A model generated the notes under the pieces. That model was not told the origin of the DNA. It did not search any database and was given only the letters and a program-made list of their open reading frames with translations. 14,513 nucleotides of DNA from JAJVID01 sp035275805 (GTDB taxonomy: Bacteria; Acidobacteriota; Blastocatellia; RBC074): assembly GCA_035275805.1 (NCBI GenBank), contig DATEMG010000704.1, positions 1 through 14,513 of the forward strand. Direction: 5' to 3'. The translations under genes and the position numbers were made by a program. Shown here piece after piece: positions 6,899 through 14,382 of this stretch (position 1 is its first letter; each line of letters starts with the position of its first letter).

Positions 6899-8083
6899 TT
6901 AGATCACGCCGGAGTCGCGAAAAACCGTGATCTCCACATCGCTGAACGCTAATTCCCGCAGAATTTCATCCGTATGCTCGCCCAGCATCGGCGCGCGATT
7001 CCTGAGTTCGCCCGGCGTCTCCGATAACCGCACGGGCGTGTTCGGCGTCGGGACCGGCCTGGCGCTTCCGGGATATTCGACGAAGCCGATCAACTCTCGC
7101 GCCTTGACCTGCGGGTCGTCGAAGACTTCGCCCAAATCGTAAACCCTGCCGCATGGCACGCGCGCCTCTTCCAACTCCCGCATCGCTTCCTCGGTCGAGC
7201 GCTGGCTCGACCAGGCGTTCATGGCGTCGGTGATCAATTGATGATTGTTTGCTCGCGAGATGTCGTCGGCGAAGCGCGGGTCGTCGATCAGGTCAGGGCG
7301 CCCAGTGAGGTTCGCCCAACGTTCGAACATCGGATTGCCGATTACGTGAATTATGATCCAGCCGTCTTTCGTCCGGTAGGTGTCGGACGGCGCGACGTGA
7401 AAGGCCGTGTTGCCTTGCTGCCGGCGCTCGACGCCGATGACGTGGCGCTCGGCGAGCAGCGCCTGCATGAACGTCACGCCGGTCGCGAGCAAAGAAGCCT
7501 CGACGACCTGGCCACGCCCGGTTTTCTGTCTTTCGTAGAGCGCGACCATCGTGCCGAAGGCCGCGTGCAGAGCCGTTCCGAAGTCTTCGAACGGGACCAC
7601 GCTGCGTACGGGCGCGCCGGGAAATCCGGTGAGACCCATCGCGCCCGACATCGCCTGCGCCACCGGGTCGAAGCCGACGCGGTTGGCGTACGGCCCTTCG
7701 GCGCCGAAGGCGGAAATCTGTGTGAGGATGATGTCGGGTTTGATCGCGGCGAGCGAGTCGTAATCAAGCTCCAGCTTGCGCAACACGTTGATCGGCAGGT
7801 TGGCGACGACCACGTCGGCGCTCCCGATCAATCGCCGCTTGATCTCGCGGCTTTCGGGGCGCGCGGGATCGAGCGTGACGCTTTTCTTGTTGCGGTTGAG
7901 ACCGATGAACATCGGGCCTTCGCCCTGTTCGGTGATCGGCGCGATGTAGCGGTCTTCGCCGCCATCGCGCCGTTCGATGCGGATGACCTCCGCGCCGAAA
8001 TCGGCGAGCAACATCGCGCCATAAGGCCCGGCGATGTAGCGGCCGAAATCTAAAACACGAATTCCTGTGAGTGGACCGCTCAT
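6899..8083 (-). CDS. CaiB/BaiF family (class III) CoA-transferase
   Basis: It moves coenzyme A between carboxylic acids, as in formyl-CoA transferase, CaiB or alpha-methylacyl-CoA racemase relatives. The 394-aa length is typical. The N terminus (PLTGIRVLDFGRYIAGPYGAMLLADFGAEVIRIE) matches the family opening. D167 in PFEDFGTALHAA is at the position of the catalytic aspartate that forms the acyl anhydride. The conserved TGRGQVVEASL follows at 188-198, with the small-domain motif RVPCGRVYDLGEV at 308-320. The substrate is not predictable from sequence. The ATG at 8083 fits the family start, yet it has no Shine-Dalgarno: a GATCCTC heptamer array runs to within one base of it. It lies downstream of the transporter gene, 98 nt away, and upstream of the small exported protein. 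Confidence 0.93.
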   Translation of the reverse strand: MSGPLTGIRVLDFGRYIAGPYGAMLLADFGAEVIRIERRDGGEDRYIAPITEQGEGPMFIGLNRNKKSVTLDPARPESREIKRRLIGSADVVVANLPINVLRKLELDYDSLAAIKPDIILTQISAFGAEGPYANRVGFDPVAQAMSGAMGLTGFPGAPVRSVVPFEDFGTALHAAFGTMVALYERQKTGRGQVVEASLLATGVTFMQALLAERHVIGVERRQQGNTAFHVAPSDTYRTKDGWIIIHVIGNPMFERWANLTGRPDLIDDPRFADDISRANNHQLITDAMNAWSSQRSTEEAMRELEEARVPCGRVYDLGEVFDDPQVKARELIGFVEYPGSARPVPTPNTPVRLSETPGELRNRAPMLGEHTDEILRELAFSDVEITVFRDSGVI

Positions 8084-8084
8084 T

Positions 8085-8168
8085 GAAGATCGAGGATCGA
8101 GGATCGAGGATCGAGGATCGAAGATCGCGTCGTTTCGCCGAAACGCGATCTTCGATCCTCGATCCTCG
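8085..8168. repeat. GAGGATC heptamer array forming a long hairpin at the CoA-transferase start
   Basis: Six heptamers run head to tail at 8085-8126: GAAGATC, four GAGGATC, GAAGATC. Three inverted heptamers follow at 8147-8167. The outer arms 8105-8127 and 8146-8168 are perfect complements over 23 bp. Inside them CGTTTCG (8131-8137) pairs with CGAAACG (8139-8145), with a 3-base bulge at 8128-8130. In the minus-strand transcript the hairpin sits between the transporter stop and the CoA-transferase start, ending 21 nt before the ATG; the rest is further heptamers reading GATCCTC. The arrangement suits slippage-prone repeats, a transcript stabiliser or attenuator, or a dispersed element. Confidence 0.9.
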
Positions 8169-8181
8169 TGATTTTACTCTG

Positions 8182-10194
8182 TTAGGCCTCCAGCCTTTGC
8201 CGCGCCGCTCTCAGGAGCAGGATGCAGAGTCCGGCGAAGAAGACTATGCCGATGAGATCATCGTAGGCGGGATAATCATACCAGCCTCGGATGCCAATGC
8301 TCCTGATCACATAATCGACCAGCGAGACCCTTGTCTCCTGGCCCTCTATCATCATGGTCGTATCGCGGCCGCTGAGTATTGCGATCAATACGCCGGTCAG
8401 CGAGCCGCCTGCGACAAGTCCGGTGCTGTAGAGCATGCCGGAGCTGACCTCGGATTCTTCGTGTCCGCCAGCCCGCGCGCCGGACATTTTATCCACCAGC
8501 GCTTTCACCATGCCGCCGACAAAGATCGGCGCTGTGGTGGAGAGCGGGAGATACGCGCCGACCGCGAAGGACAACGAGCGAATGCCGCATAGTTCGACCA
8601 CCACGGAAATGCACATGCCGACAAGGACCAGACCCCACGGCAAGTCTTGCGCCAACAGTCCCTTGATGATTGTCGCCATCAAAGTCGCCTGCGGCGCCGG
8701 CAATTTCTCCGAGCCGATCGCATGCGGAATCTGTTGAAATTGCATTGAAGCGTCCAACACTTGCATGGTCAGCCCGATGACGACGGTTGAAACCACGACG
8801 CCGATGACCAGGCCGATTTGCTGATAAACGGGGGTCGCGCCGACGATGTAACCCGTCTTCAAATCCTGGCTCGTCGCGCCGGCGTTCGCGGCGGCGATGC
8901 AGACGATGCCGCCGACGGCCAATGCCAGCGACTGATATCCATCGCCGGTCCAACCGAGGCCCACGAAGATCAGGCAGGTCGCCATCAACGTAGCGATAGT
9001 CATGCCGGAGATCGGGTTCGATGACGATCCGATGATGCCGACGATGCGCGAACTGACCGTGACGAAGAAGAATCCGAAGACGACCACCAGCAGGCCCATC
9101 AGCAGTCTGCCGAATACCCCCTGGCCCGGAAGCTGGGGAAGGATCGCGACGATGAATACCAGAACCAGCGAGCCGATGATGACGTATGTGATCGGCATAT
9201 CGCGCTCGGTTCTCGCCGGCGTCACGCCGGCCTTAGTATCGCGCAGACTTTTGAAACTCTCTTTGAATGCGGCGATGATTGTGGGCAAGGTCCGAATCAG
9301 AGTGATCAGTCCACCGGCGGCGACAGCGCCGGCGCCGATATAGCGGACGTAGCCCGTACGAATATCTGATGGCGACATGTCGCGAATCAACCCGGTGGCC
9401 GGTTTGAGAATAGTTGGCAATCCGTCCCCGATTAAGGTGATGAGTGGGATCAACACGAGATAGGAGAGCACGCCTCCGGCCACCAGGACGCCGGCGATGC
9501 GCGGTCCAATGATGTATCCGACTCCGAGATATTCCGGCGTGATATCGGCGCTCACACTCGCGTTCGGGAAGCTGGAGTCGCGCCCCGCCTGAACGGTCGG
9601 CGTTTCTTTCCACAGGCCGAAAATGCTCATCAGCGCTTTGTAGGCGAATGCAATGCCAAGTCCGGCAAAAACCTTACTTGCCATCGAGCCGCCCCTTTCG
9701 CCGGCGACCAGCACCTCCGCGCAGGCCGTGCCTTCGGGATATGGCAGCGTGTCGTGCTCCTTGACGATCAACGAGCGGCGCAGCGGAACCATGAAAAAAA
9801 CGCCCAGTGTTCCGCCGACGAGCGCGAGAGTGAAGATATTGAAATAGTTGAAGAACTGATCTCCGGACGCGAGGAATATCAGCGCGGGAATGGTGAAGGC
9901 CACTCCGGCGGCGACGGATTCGCCCGCCGAGCCGATGGTTTGGACAATGTTGTTTTCGAGAATGGTGGATTTGCCGAAGCGTTTGAAGACCGCGATGGCC
10001 AGCACCGCGATCGGAATCGAGGCCGAGACCGTCAGCCCGGCTTTGAGCGCCAGATAGACCGTTGACGCGCCGAAGATGATCCCGAAGATCGAGCCAAGGA
10101 TGATGGCCTTGATGGTAAACTCCGGCACGATTTTTTCATCTGGCACGTACGGTTTGAATTTTTTCTCAACCGCTTTGACTTCTGCTTCTGCCAT
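8182..10194 (-). CDS. OPT-family oligopeptide/metal-chelate transporter
   Basis: This is an inner-membrane, proton-coupled transporter of the oligopeptide transporter (OPT) family, whose members move small peptides or metal-chelate complexes. The 670-aa protein is almost wholly hydrophobic with many membrane spans, the first at about 28-49. Family landmarks include the N-terminal EFTIKAIILGSIFGIIFGA (25-43), PYPEGTACAEVL (151-162), SSNPISGMTIAT (391-402) and NAGATSQDLKTGYIVGATP (437-455). A soluble, charged loop lies at about 311-334. GGAGG stands nine bases before the ATG. The last codons are followed by the heptamer hairpin. The substrate cannot be inferred; the small Cys-rich protein upstream is compatible with, but does not show, a link to metals. 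Confidence 0.93.
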   Translation of the reverse strand: MAEAEVKAVEKKFKPYVPDEKIVPEFTIKAIILGSIFGIIFGASTVYLALKAGLTVSASIPIAVLAIAVFKRFGKSTILENNIVQTIGSAGESVAAGVAFTIPALIFLASGDQFFNYFNIFTLALVGGTLGVFFMVPLRRSLIVKEHDTLPYPEGTACAEVLVAGERGGSMASKVFAGLGIAFAYKALMSIFGLWKETPTVQAGRDSSFPNASVSADITPEYLGVGYIIGPRIAGVLVAGGVLSYLVLIPLITLIGDGLPTILKPATGLIRDMSPSDIRTGYVRYIGAGAVAAGGLITLIRTLPTIIAAFKESFKSLRDTKAGVTPARTERDMPITYVIIGSLVLVFIVAILPQLPGQGVFGRLLMGLLVVVFGFFFVTVSSRIVGIIGSSSNPISGMTIATLMATCLIFVGLGWTGDGYQSLALAVGGIVCIAAANAGATSQDLKTGYIVGATPVYQQIGLVIGVVVSTVVIGLTMQVLDASMQFQQIPHAIGSEKLPAPQATLMATIIKGLLAQDLPWGLVLVGMCISVVVELCGIRSLSFAVGAYLPLSTTAPIFVGGMVKALVDKMSGARAGGHEESEVSSGMLYSTGLVAGGSLTGVLIAILSGRDTTMMIEGQETRVSLVDYVIRSIGIRGWYDYPAYDDLIGIVFFAGLCILLLRAARQRLEA

Positions 10195-10253
10195 GTTGAT
10201 AGACCTCCAACTAGGTTGGTTGTGAGATTCCTGAGACGGGGGTTATATGGAAT

Positions 10254-10295
10254 GACTTATAAGGCTAATAAGTCCCATAAGTCCCATTCATGATG
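10254..10295. repeat. Dispersed 42-nt repeat, copy B
   Basis: This is the second copy of the element at 4077-4118, in the same orientation, 30 of 42 bases identical without gaps. Inside copy B, AATAAGTCCC and CATAAGTCCC are themselves a 10-bp direct repeat, and GACTTAT (10254-10260) pairs with ATAAGTC (10268-10274) around a 7-base loop. It lies between the OXLD1-like gene stop and the transporter start, both on the minus strand. Similarity also extends a few bases to the left (GTTAT) with a one-base gap. Confidence 0.6.
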
Positions 10296-10314
10296 GGATG
10301 TGATAAATCCGCGT

Positions 10315-10554
10315 CTACTGCGGATCGCCGTCCTGTTCGGCGATCATTCGCTGCGCCTGCCGCTCGGCCTGTTCAATGGCTTCGAGCATCGCCAGCGTTT
10401 CCGATTCTGAACTCTGCGGGGTTTCGAACTCGTCCGGTTCCCAATAGTCGAGCACGCATACGGCGCAGCCGGTTCCGCAGCAAGGAGGCATAGATGATGA
10501 CCGCTCGACGCCGGACGACGCGTCGCGCTGCGCCTGAAATCGTTCTAACTGCAT
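10315..10554 (-). CDS. Small oxidoreductase-like (OXLD1/PF09791-type) domain protein
   Basis: The 79-aa product contains PPCCGTGCAVCVLDYWEPDEFE, the CCGxGCxxCVxDxY signature of the oxidoreductase-like domain known from eukaryotic OXLD1 and short bacterial proteins. Its cysteines are C25, C26, C30 and C33 with this start. The biochemical role is not established; the cysteine cluster suggests metal or iron-sulfur binding, or a redox role. The C-terminal third is an acidic, Glu/Gln/Ala-rich helix. The start is uncertain. A TTG at 10590 would begin only about five bases after the predicted transcription start of the promoter at 10602-10630, so I chose the ATG at 10554; a GTG at 10575 is also possible. 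None has a clear Shine-Dalgarno. The transporter gene follows after 120 bases. Confidence 0.8.
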   Translation of the reverse strand: MQLERFQAQRDASSGVERSSSMPPCCGTGCAVCVLDYWEPDEFETPQSSESETLAMLEAIEQAERQAQRMIAEQDGDPQ

Positions 10555-10601
10555 GCTGTGTGTCGTATCGCTCACGGTCGAAAAGCTCAAGGTCAGGGCG
10601 G

Positions 10602-10630
10602 AATATAAGTAATGCCCTTAACCCTGTCAA
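10602..10630 (-). promoter_or_regulatory. Near-consensus sigma-70 promoter for the OXLD1-like gene
   Basis: On the minus strand TTGACA (10630-10625) is followed after exactly 17 bp by TATATT (10607-10602). The -35 is perfect and the -10 matches five of six positions. It is the best promoter in the window. Transcription should begin near 10595, giving a leader of about 40 nt to the ATG at 10554. It may also drive the OPT transporter gene. Confidence 0.75.
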
Positions 10631-10658
10631 TTGCGCTTACCGAGGTTAAGAACTCCGC

Positions 10659-10687
10659 TTGTAACGCTTAGCGGCCTTTAGTATGCT
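10659..10687 (+). promoter_or_regulatory. Candidate promoter for the kinase gene
   Basis: TTGTAA (10659-10664) and TATGCT (10682-10687) are 17 bp apart, each matching the consensus at four of six positions. The implied transcript would carry a leader of about 150 nt containing the hairpin at 10711-10728. It is a weak match and other sites are possible. Confidence 0.25.
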
Positions 10688-10710
10688 TCACGCGCGTCCT
10701 CCCCCGGCGT

Positions 10711-10728
10711 GTCTCAATCAGTTGAGAC
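10711..10728. promoter_or_regulatory. Perfect inverted repeat upstream of the kinase gene
   Basis: GTCTCAA and TTGAGAC are perfect 7-bp arms around TCAG. It lies 114 bases upstream of the kinase ATG, in the divergent region shared with the OXLD1-like gene. It could be an operator or a leader hairpin. There is no T-tract, so termination is unlikely. Confidence 0.4.
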
Positions 10729-10841
10729 GATTGCGCCCCATTTTTGAATAGTTGTTTTGAAACCCTCAAAGCGCGTCGAGGCCGATGCGAGCGGCCCTGC
10801 ATTTGTGTGTTGTACCCTGAGATAGTCCAGGAGGGTCGCCA

Positions 10842-12734
10842 ATGCGGTATTGTCAGGTTTGTCATCGTTGTTTCGGAGACGGCGCGGAGTATTGCCTCTT
10901 CGATCAGACTCCAACGTTTCTCGTCGATCAGCTTCCGGTCATCATCGACGGCAAATACCGCCTGGAGCGGTTGATAGCTCACGGCGGTATGGGGTCGGTC
11001 TATCGGGCGGTCCATCAGCAGCTCGAACGCAACGTCGCGATCAAGATTCTGCGCGCCGAATTCCTCGCCGACCAGGTCATCGCCGAACGGTTCAACCGCG
11101 AAGCCCGCGCAGCCGCGAAATTGAAACACCCGAACATCGTCGCCATTTATGACTTCGGCTTCATGCTGAACGGCGGCGCGTATCTGGTGATGGAGTTGAT
11201 AGAGGGGCGCAGCCTGCGTGAGGAGTTGCGGACTCATTCGGCGGGACATGGGCAGATGCGGCCCGAGCGGGCGGTCGCGATCATGACCCAGGTCTGCGCC
11301 GGCATCGAGGCCGCCCACCGCCAGGGCATCATTCACCGCGACCTCAAACCGGACAACGTCATGATCGAAGCCACGGCCGAGGCCACGGAGCGGGTCCTGG
11401 TGCTCGATTTCGGCATCGCGAAGTTGAAAGACCTCGACCAGGGCCTGCGGGGTCTCACCGACGAAAACATGGTCGTCGGGACTCCGAATTACGTTTCACC
11501 GGAACAGTGTACGGGCCAGGCGGTTGACGCGCGCTCGGACATCTACAGCCTGGGCGTGATCCTTTACGAGATGCTCACGGGCCGGACCCCATTTGCGGAT
11601 CAAAACACCTCTGCGATTCTGCTGCGCCATTTGCAGGAGCCTCCGACTCCGCCCACCCGGTTCCGCGAGGGGTTAGACAAGGAGTTGGAGCAGGTCGTAT
11701 TGCGCGCGCTGGCGAAGAATCCGAATCACCGCTTCTCGTCCGCCGCCCAATTCGCCGAACACCTCTCCGCCGCTGTGAGATCTTCACGGCGCCCCTTCGA
11801 AGAATTCCAGGAGGGATTCGATGAGGCGGACGAGACCCGCGAACGCAGACCCGCGATCGTGGCTGACGAATTGACCGGCGTTCATCCGAAGTCCATCTTC
11901 GGGCTGGCCGGCTTTCAAGTGATCCCGGTTCCCGACGCTTCTTTGTTCGACTCGTCGAATTCGATTGAAAACTCGTCTTCCGACATGGTCGTCAGGCCGC
12001 CGACGCTCCTGATCGAGAGACAGTCGAGAACTAAATTCCATGTGGCGGTGGGCGTCGCAGTGCTGGTCTTATTAGGCTCCATCGGCTATCTTTTGCTCAG
12101 CGAATGGCGGGCCGAGGCCGATGAGACTTCCAGGGCAGCCGCGTCGAAATCCGCTGACTCCGACAACGGCCAGGGATCGGGAAGTCCGGACTCATCGCCT
12201 GCAAATTCCGTGGGCGGCCCAGACGGCTTGAGGCGGCCCGACGGCGCCGAATTGATCGGGGGCGGAACGCTGCCGGCTTCTTACGTCAAGGGCGACGCGA
12301 AGGCCGACATGTCATCCTCTGGAAGCGCGGGTGGAAGCGCGGGTGGAAGCGCGGGCGAAAGCGCAGAGCGTGAAGTGAGGTCGGTTTATGATCAATGGGT
12401 GAAGTCGGCCGTCGGCGGCAATTGGGAAAAGCATACGGGTTTCTACGCCGACCGCGCCGACTATTTTCGTGACGGAAAATTGACGCGCGCGCAGATCAAG
12501 GCGCGCAAGCGCCGGGTCTTCAGCGTTCTCGATTTTTACTCATTGAAATTCACACAGTCCCCGGAGATTCGACTAAGACGGGCGGACGGCGCGCAAGTGG
12601 CCGACGTGAAATTCGAAAAGCAATGGCTGCTCAAGCGCAATCGCAAGAAGATCGCAGGCAAGGCGCATGGCTTGATAACGCTGCGCCGTGAGTCACGCGG
12701 CTGGCGCATCGTCAGTGAAAGACAAATCAAATAA
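10842..12734 (+). CDS. Membrane Ser/Thr protein kinase with Cys-rich cap and NTF2-like sensor domain
   Basis: This is a Hanks-type kinase of 630 aa. Residues 1-20 carry C4-x2-C7-x2-C10-x7-C18, a probable zinc-binding cap. The kinase domain (about 38-312) has the glycine loop IAHGGMGSVY (45-54), K68, E87, catalytic HRDLKPDN (165-172), DFG (189-191) and GTPNYVSPEQ in the activation segment (213-222), so it should be active. A single membrane span lies at about 400-419. A Ser/Gly-rich linker with GGSA repeats (about 493-506) follows, then a C-terminal domain (about 510-630, YDQWVKSAVGGNWEKHTGFY onward) that looks NTF2/SnoaL-like and would be outside the cytoplasm. AGGAGGG precedes the ATG. The HtrA gene follows in the same direction. 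Substrates are unknown; an envelope-sensing role is inferred. Confidence 0.93.
   Translation: MRYCQVCHRCFGDGAEYCLFDQTPTFLVDQLPVIIDGKYRLERLIAHGGMGSVYRAVHQQLERNVAIKILRAEFLADQVIAERFNREARAAAKLKHPNIVAIYDFGFMLNGGAYLVMELIEGRSLREELRTHSAGHGQMRPERAVAIMTQVCAGIEAAHRQGIIHRDLKPDNVMIEATAEATERVLVLDFGIAKLKDLDQGLRGLTDENMVVGTPNYVSPEQCTGQAVDARSDIYSLGVILYEMLTGRTPFADQNTSAILLRHLQEPPTPPTRFREGLDKELEQVVLRALAKNPNHRFSSAAQFAEHLSAAVRSSRRPFEEFQEGFDEADETRERRPAIVADELTGVHPKSIFGLAGFQVIPVPDASLFDSSNSIENSSSDMVVRPPTLLIERQSRTKFHVAVGVAVLVLLGSIGYLLLSEWRAEADETSRAAASKSADSDNGQGSGSPDSSPANSVGGPDGLRRPDGAELIGGGTLPASYVKGDAKADMSSSGSAGGSAGGSAGESAEREVRSVYDQWVKSAVGGNWEKHTGFYADRADYFRDGKLTRAQIKARKRRVFSVLDFYSLKFTQSPEIRLRRADGAQVADVKFEKQWLLKRNRKKIAGKAHGLITLRRESRGWRIVSERQIK
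12321..12368 (+). repeat. 12-bp tandem repeat encoding GGSA linker units
   Basis: The unit GGAAGCGCGGGT occurs twice exactly, a third time with one change, then as a degenerate fourth copy. It encodes Gly-Ser-Ala-Gly units in the linker between the membrane span and the extracytoplasmic domain of the kinase. Because the unit is four codons, copy-number changes alter linker length without a frameshift. Confidence 0.8.
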
Positions 12735-12759
12735 TTAGCAGGGGAAACAACCCTAACCT

Positions 12760-12833
12760 GTAGCGCAGGCATCTTGGCCTGCTCATTTCCGAAAAGCGGC
12801 GCCCGCAATATTCGAGCGGGCGCCCGGCTCTAC
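12760..12833. repeat. Two-hairpin intergenic element flanked by GTAG/CTAC
   Basis: A 74-nt segment begins GTAG and ends CTAC, which can pair. It contains GCAGGC (12765-12770) with GCCTGC (12777-12782) around a 6-base loop, and GGCGCCCGC (12798-12806) with GCGGGCGCC (12816-12824) around a 9-base loop, both perfect. It lies between the kinase and protease genes. I recall GTAGCGCAGGC-type intergenic repeats from acidobacterial and verrucomicrobial genomes, so this is probably one member of a dispersed family. It lacks a T-tract and is not a good terminator. Confidence 0.65.
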
Positions 12834-12884
12834 TCGACAAATCAAATCTAGCCCGGTCTGAAGAGACAGGCTTCGAGCAAACTT

Positions 12885-14363
12885 ATGAATACGAAACGTG
12901 GACTTTTTTTCGCCTTTCTGTGCGCGGCAACGGTAGGCGTATTCGCGATTGCGCTGATCGTTGCGTCGTTTGCTCAACCGGGCGTTTTCCATTCGATCCT
13001 GTTCGGACGGGGGGGGACCCGGGGGTTGGCCAGCGGTGATTTCGGCGGCACGAACGCTGACGTCGTCGAGAAAGCGAATCCGGGCGTGGTGACCGTGGTG
13101 GCGACGCGGGCGATCCCTGTGGGAGAAGACGCCGTCGCCGATGAGGCGGCCAAGGAAGGTCGCGTGCAGCGGGGCACGGGGGCCGGGTTCATAGTCGATC
13201 CCGAAGGCTATATCATCACCAATCAGCACGTGATCGCGAACGCCGACCGCATCCGCGTGAAACTTCATGACGGCCGGACTCAAGCCGCGACGGTGATGGG
13301 CGCCGACAACGCCACCGATCTGGCGCTGCTCAAAATCGCCATCAACGACCTGCCGCCCCTTCGGTTGGGCGACTCCGACGCGCTCCGTGTCGGCGACTCC
13401 GTGATCGCCATCGGCAATCCGCTCGAATACGAGCGTTCGGTCACGGCGGGCATCGTCTCCGCGTTGGGCCGGAAGGTTTACGACGCCGAGCCGTTCGAGA
13501 ATTTCATTCAGACCGACGCCGCGATCAACCGCGGCAACTCCGGCGGGCCGCTACTCAACAGGCGCGGCGAAGTTATAGGCGTCAACACGGTGATCCGCAG
13601 CGACGGACGTGGCATCAGCTTCGCCGTGCCTAGCAATGTGGTCAAACGCGTCGTCGCGCATTTGCGCGCTCAAGGCTATGTCGCGCGCGGCTATCTCGGG
13701 CTGACCCCTGTCAGCCTAACGCCGGAACTCCGCGAGGGACTCGATCTGGGCGGTCTTCAGGGAGTCGTCGTCGCCGACGTCTCGAGCGACTTTCCGGCGG
13801 AGCGGGTGGGCATTCGACCTTACGACGTGATCACTAATTTCAACGGCCGTCCGATCACTCAGGCGGACGATTTCTTCGCATGCGTCGCCAACTCGGCGCC
13901 GCAGCAGCGGGTTGAAATTACGGTCGTGCGGGGTGGACAGCCAATGAAGTTCTATCCGACCTTGGAGCAACGCCCCATTGACGTTACCGCCAACTCGCCC
14001 AAAGTTCGACCGGCGTCCGATAAGAGAGGACAGGCAGGCGGACTGAACGGCGACCTTCTGCTCGGATTCTCCGTGCGCGAAAACACTCCCGAAGCCTTGC
14101 GCGAGCTGCGCGTCGGCAAATTGCTCGACGGGGTCGCGGGCGGCGTAATCGTTTCGGATGTCGACCCGCTAGGCCCCGCCGCCGATTCACGTCTCTCGAC
14201 CGGATATATAATCCTCGAAGCCAATCGGCAGCCGATTCGCTGTCTCGAAGATTTTCAGAAAGCCACTTCGCATTTGCGCGAAGGCGATGTTCTGGTCATC
14301 CGTTTTACCAACCCTAACCAGCGCGCCATTCAATTCGCCGCGATTAAGGTCGGGGAGAGCTAA
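12885..14363 (+). CDS. HtrA/DegP-like trypsin-type serine protease with two PDZ domains
   Basis: This is a periplasmic or membrane-anchored quality-control protease of 492 aa. A signal peptide or signal anchor lies at about 7-29. The protease domain (about 56-262) has the triad H115 (TNQHVI), D145 (ATDLALLK) and S219 (INRGNSGGPLLN). PDZ1 spans about 268-360 (GYLGLTPVSL, GVVVADVS, GIRPYDVITNFNGRPI). A second, more divergent PDZ spans about 392-485 (GGVIVSDVDPLGPAA, LSTGYIILEANRQPI). The start is placed by the membrane segment; the ribosome-binding site is weak. A run of eight G at 13009-13016 encodes part of a Gly-rich linker just after the anchor. It follows the kinase gene by 150 bases and is probably cotranscribed or coregulated. 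Confidence 0.95.
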   Translation: MNTKRGLFFAFLCAATVGVFAIALIVASFAQPGVFHSILFGRGGTRGLASGDFGGTNADVVEKANPGVVTVVATRAIPVGEDAVADEAAKEGRVQRGTGAGFIVDPEGYIITNQHVIANADRIRVKLHDGRTQAATVMGADNATDLALLKIAINDLPPLRLGDSDALRVGDSVIAIGNPLEYERSVTAGIVSALGRKVYDAEPFENFIQTDAAINRGNSGGPLLNRRGEVIGVNTVIRSDGRGISFAVPSNVVKRVVAHLRAQGYVARGYLGLTPVSLTPELREGLDLGGLQGVVVADVSSDFPAERVGIRPYDVITNFNGRPITQADDFFACVANSAPQQRVEITVVRGGQPMKFYPTLEQRPIDVTANSPKVRPASDKRGQAGGLNGDLLLGFSVRENTPEALRELRVGKLLDGVAGGVIVSDVDPLGPAADSRLSTGYIILEANRQPIRCLEDFQKATSHLREGDVLVIRFTNPNQRAIQFAAIKVGES

Positions 14364-14382
14364 AACAGAAGAAGTGACGACT

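Noticed and set aside
8071..8592. Plus-strand ORF starting over the heptamer array
   Set aside because: Its N terminus is a translation of the repeat and the rest is antisense to the OPT transporter gene.
12760..12833. 74-nt folded element of tRNA size
   Set aside because: No acceptor stem, anticodon arm or T-arm pattern; the stems have the wrong length and loops.
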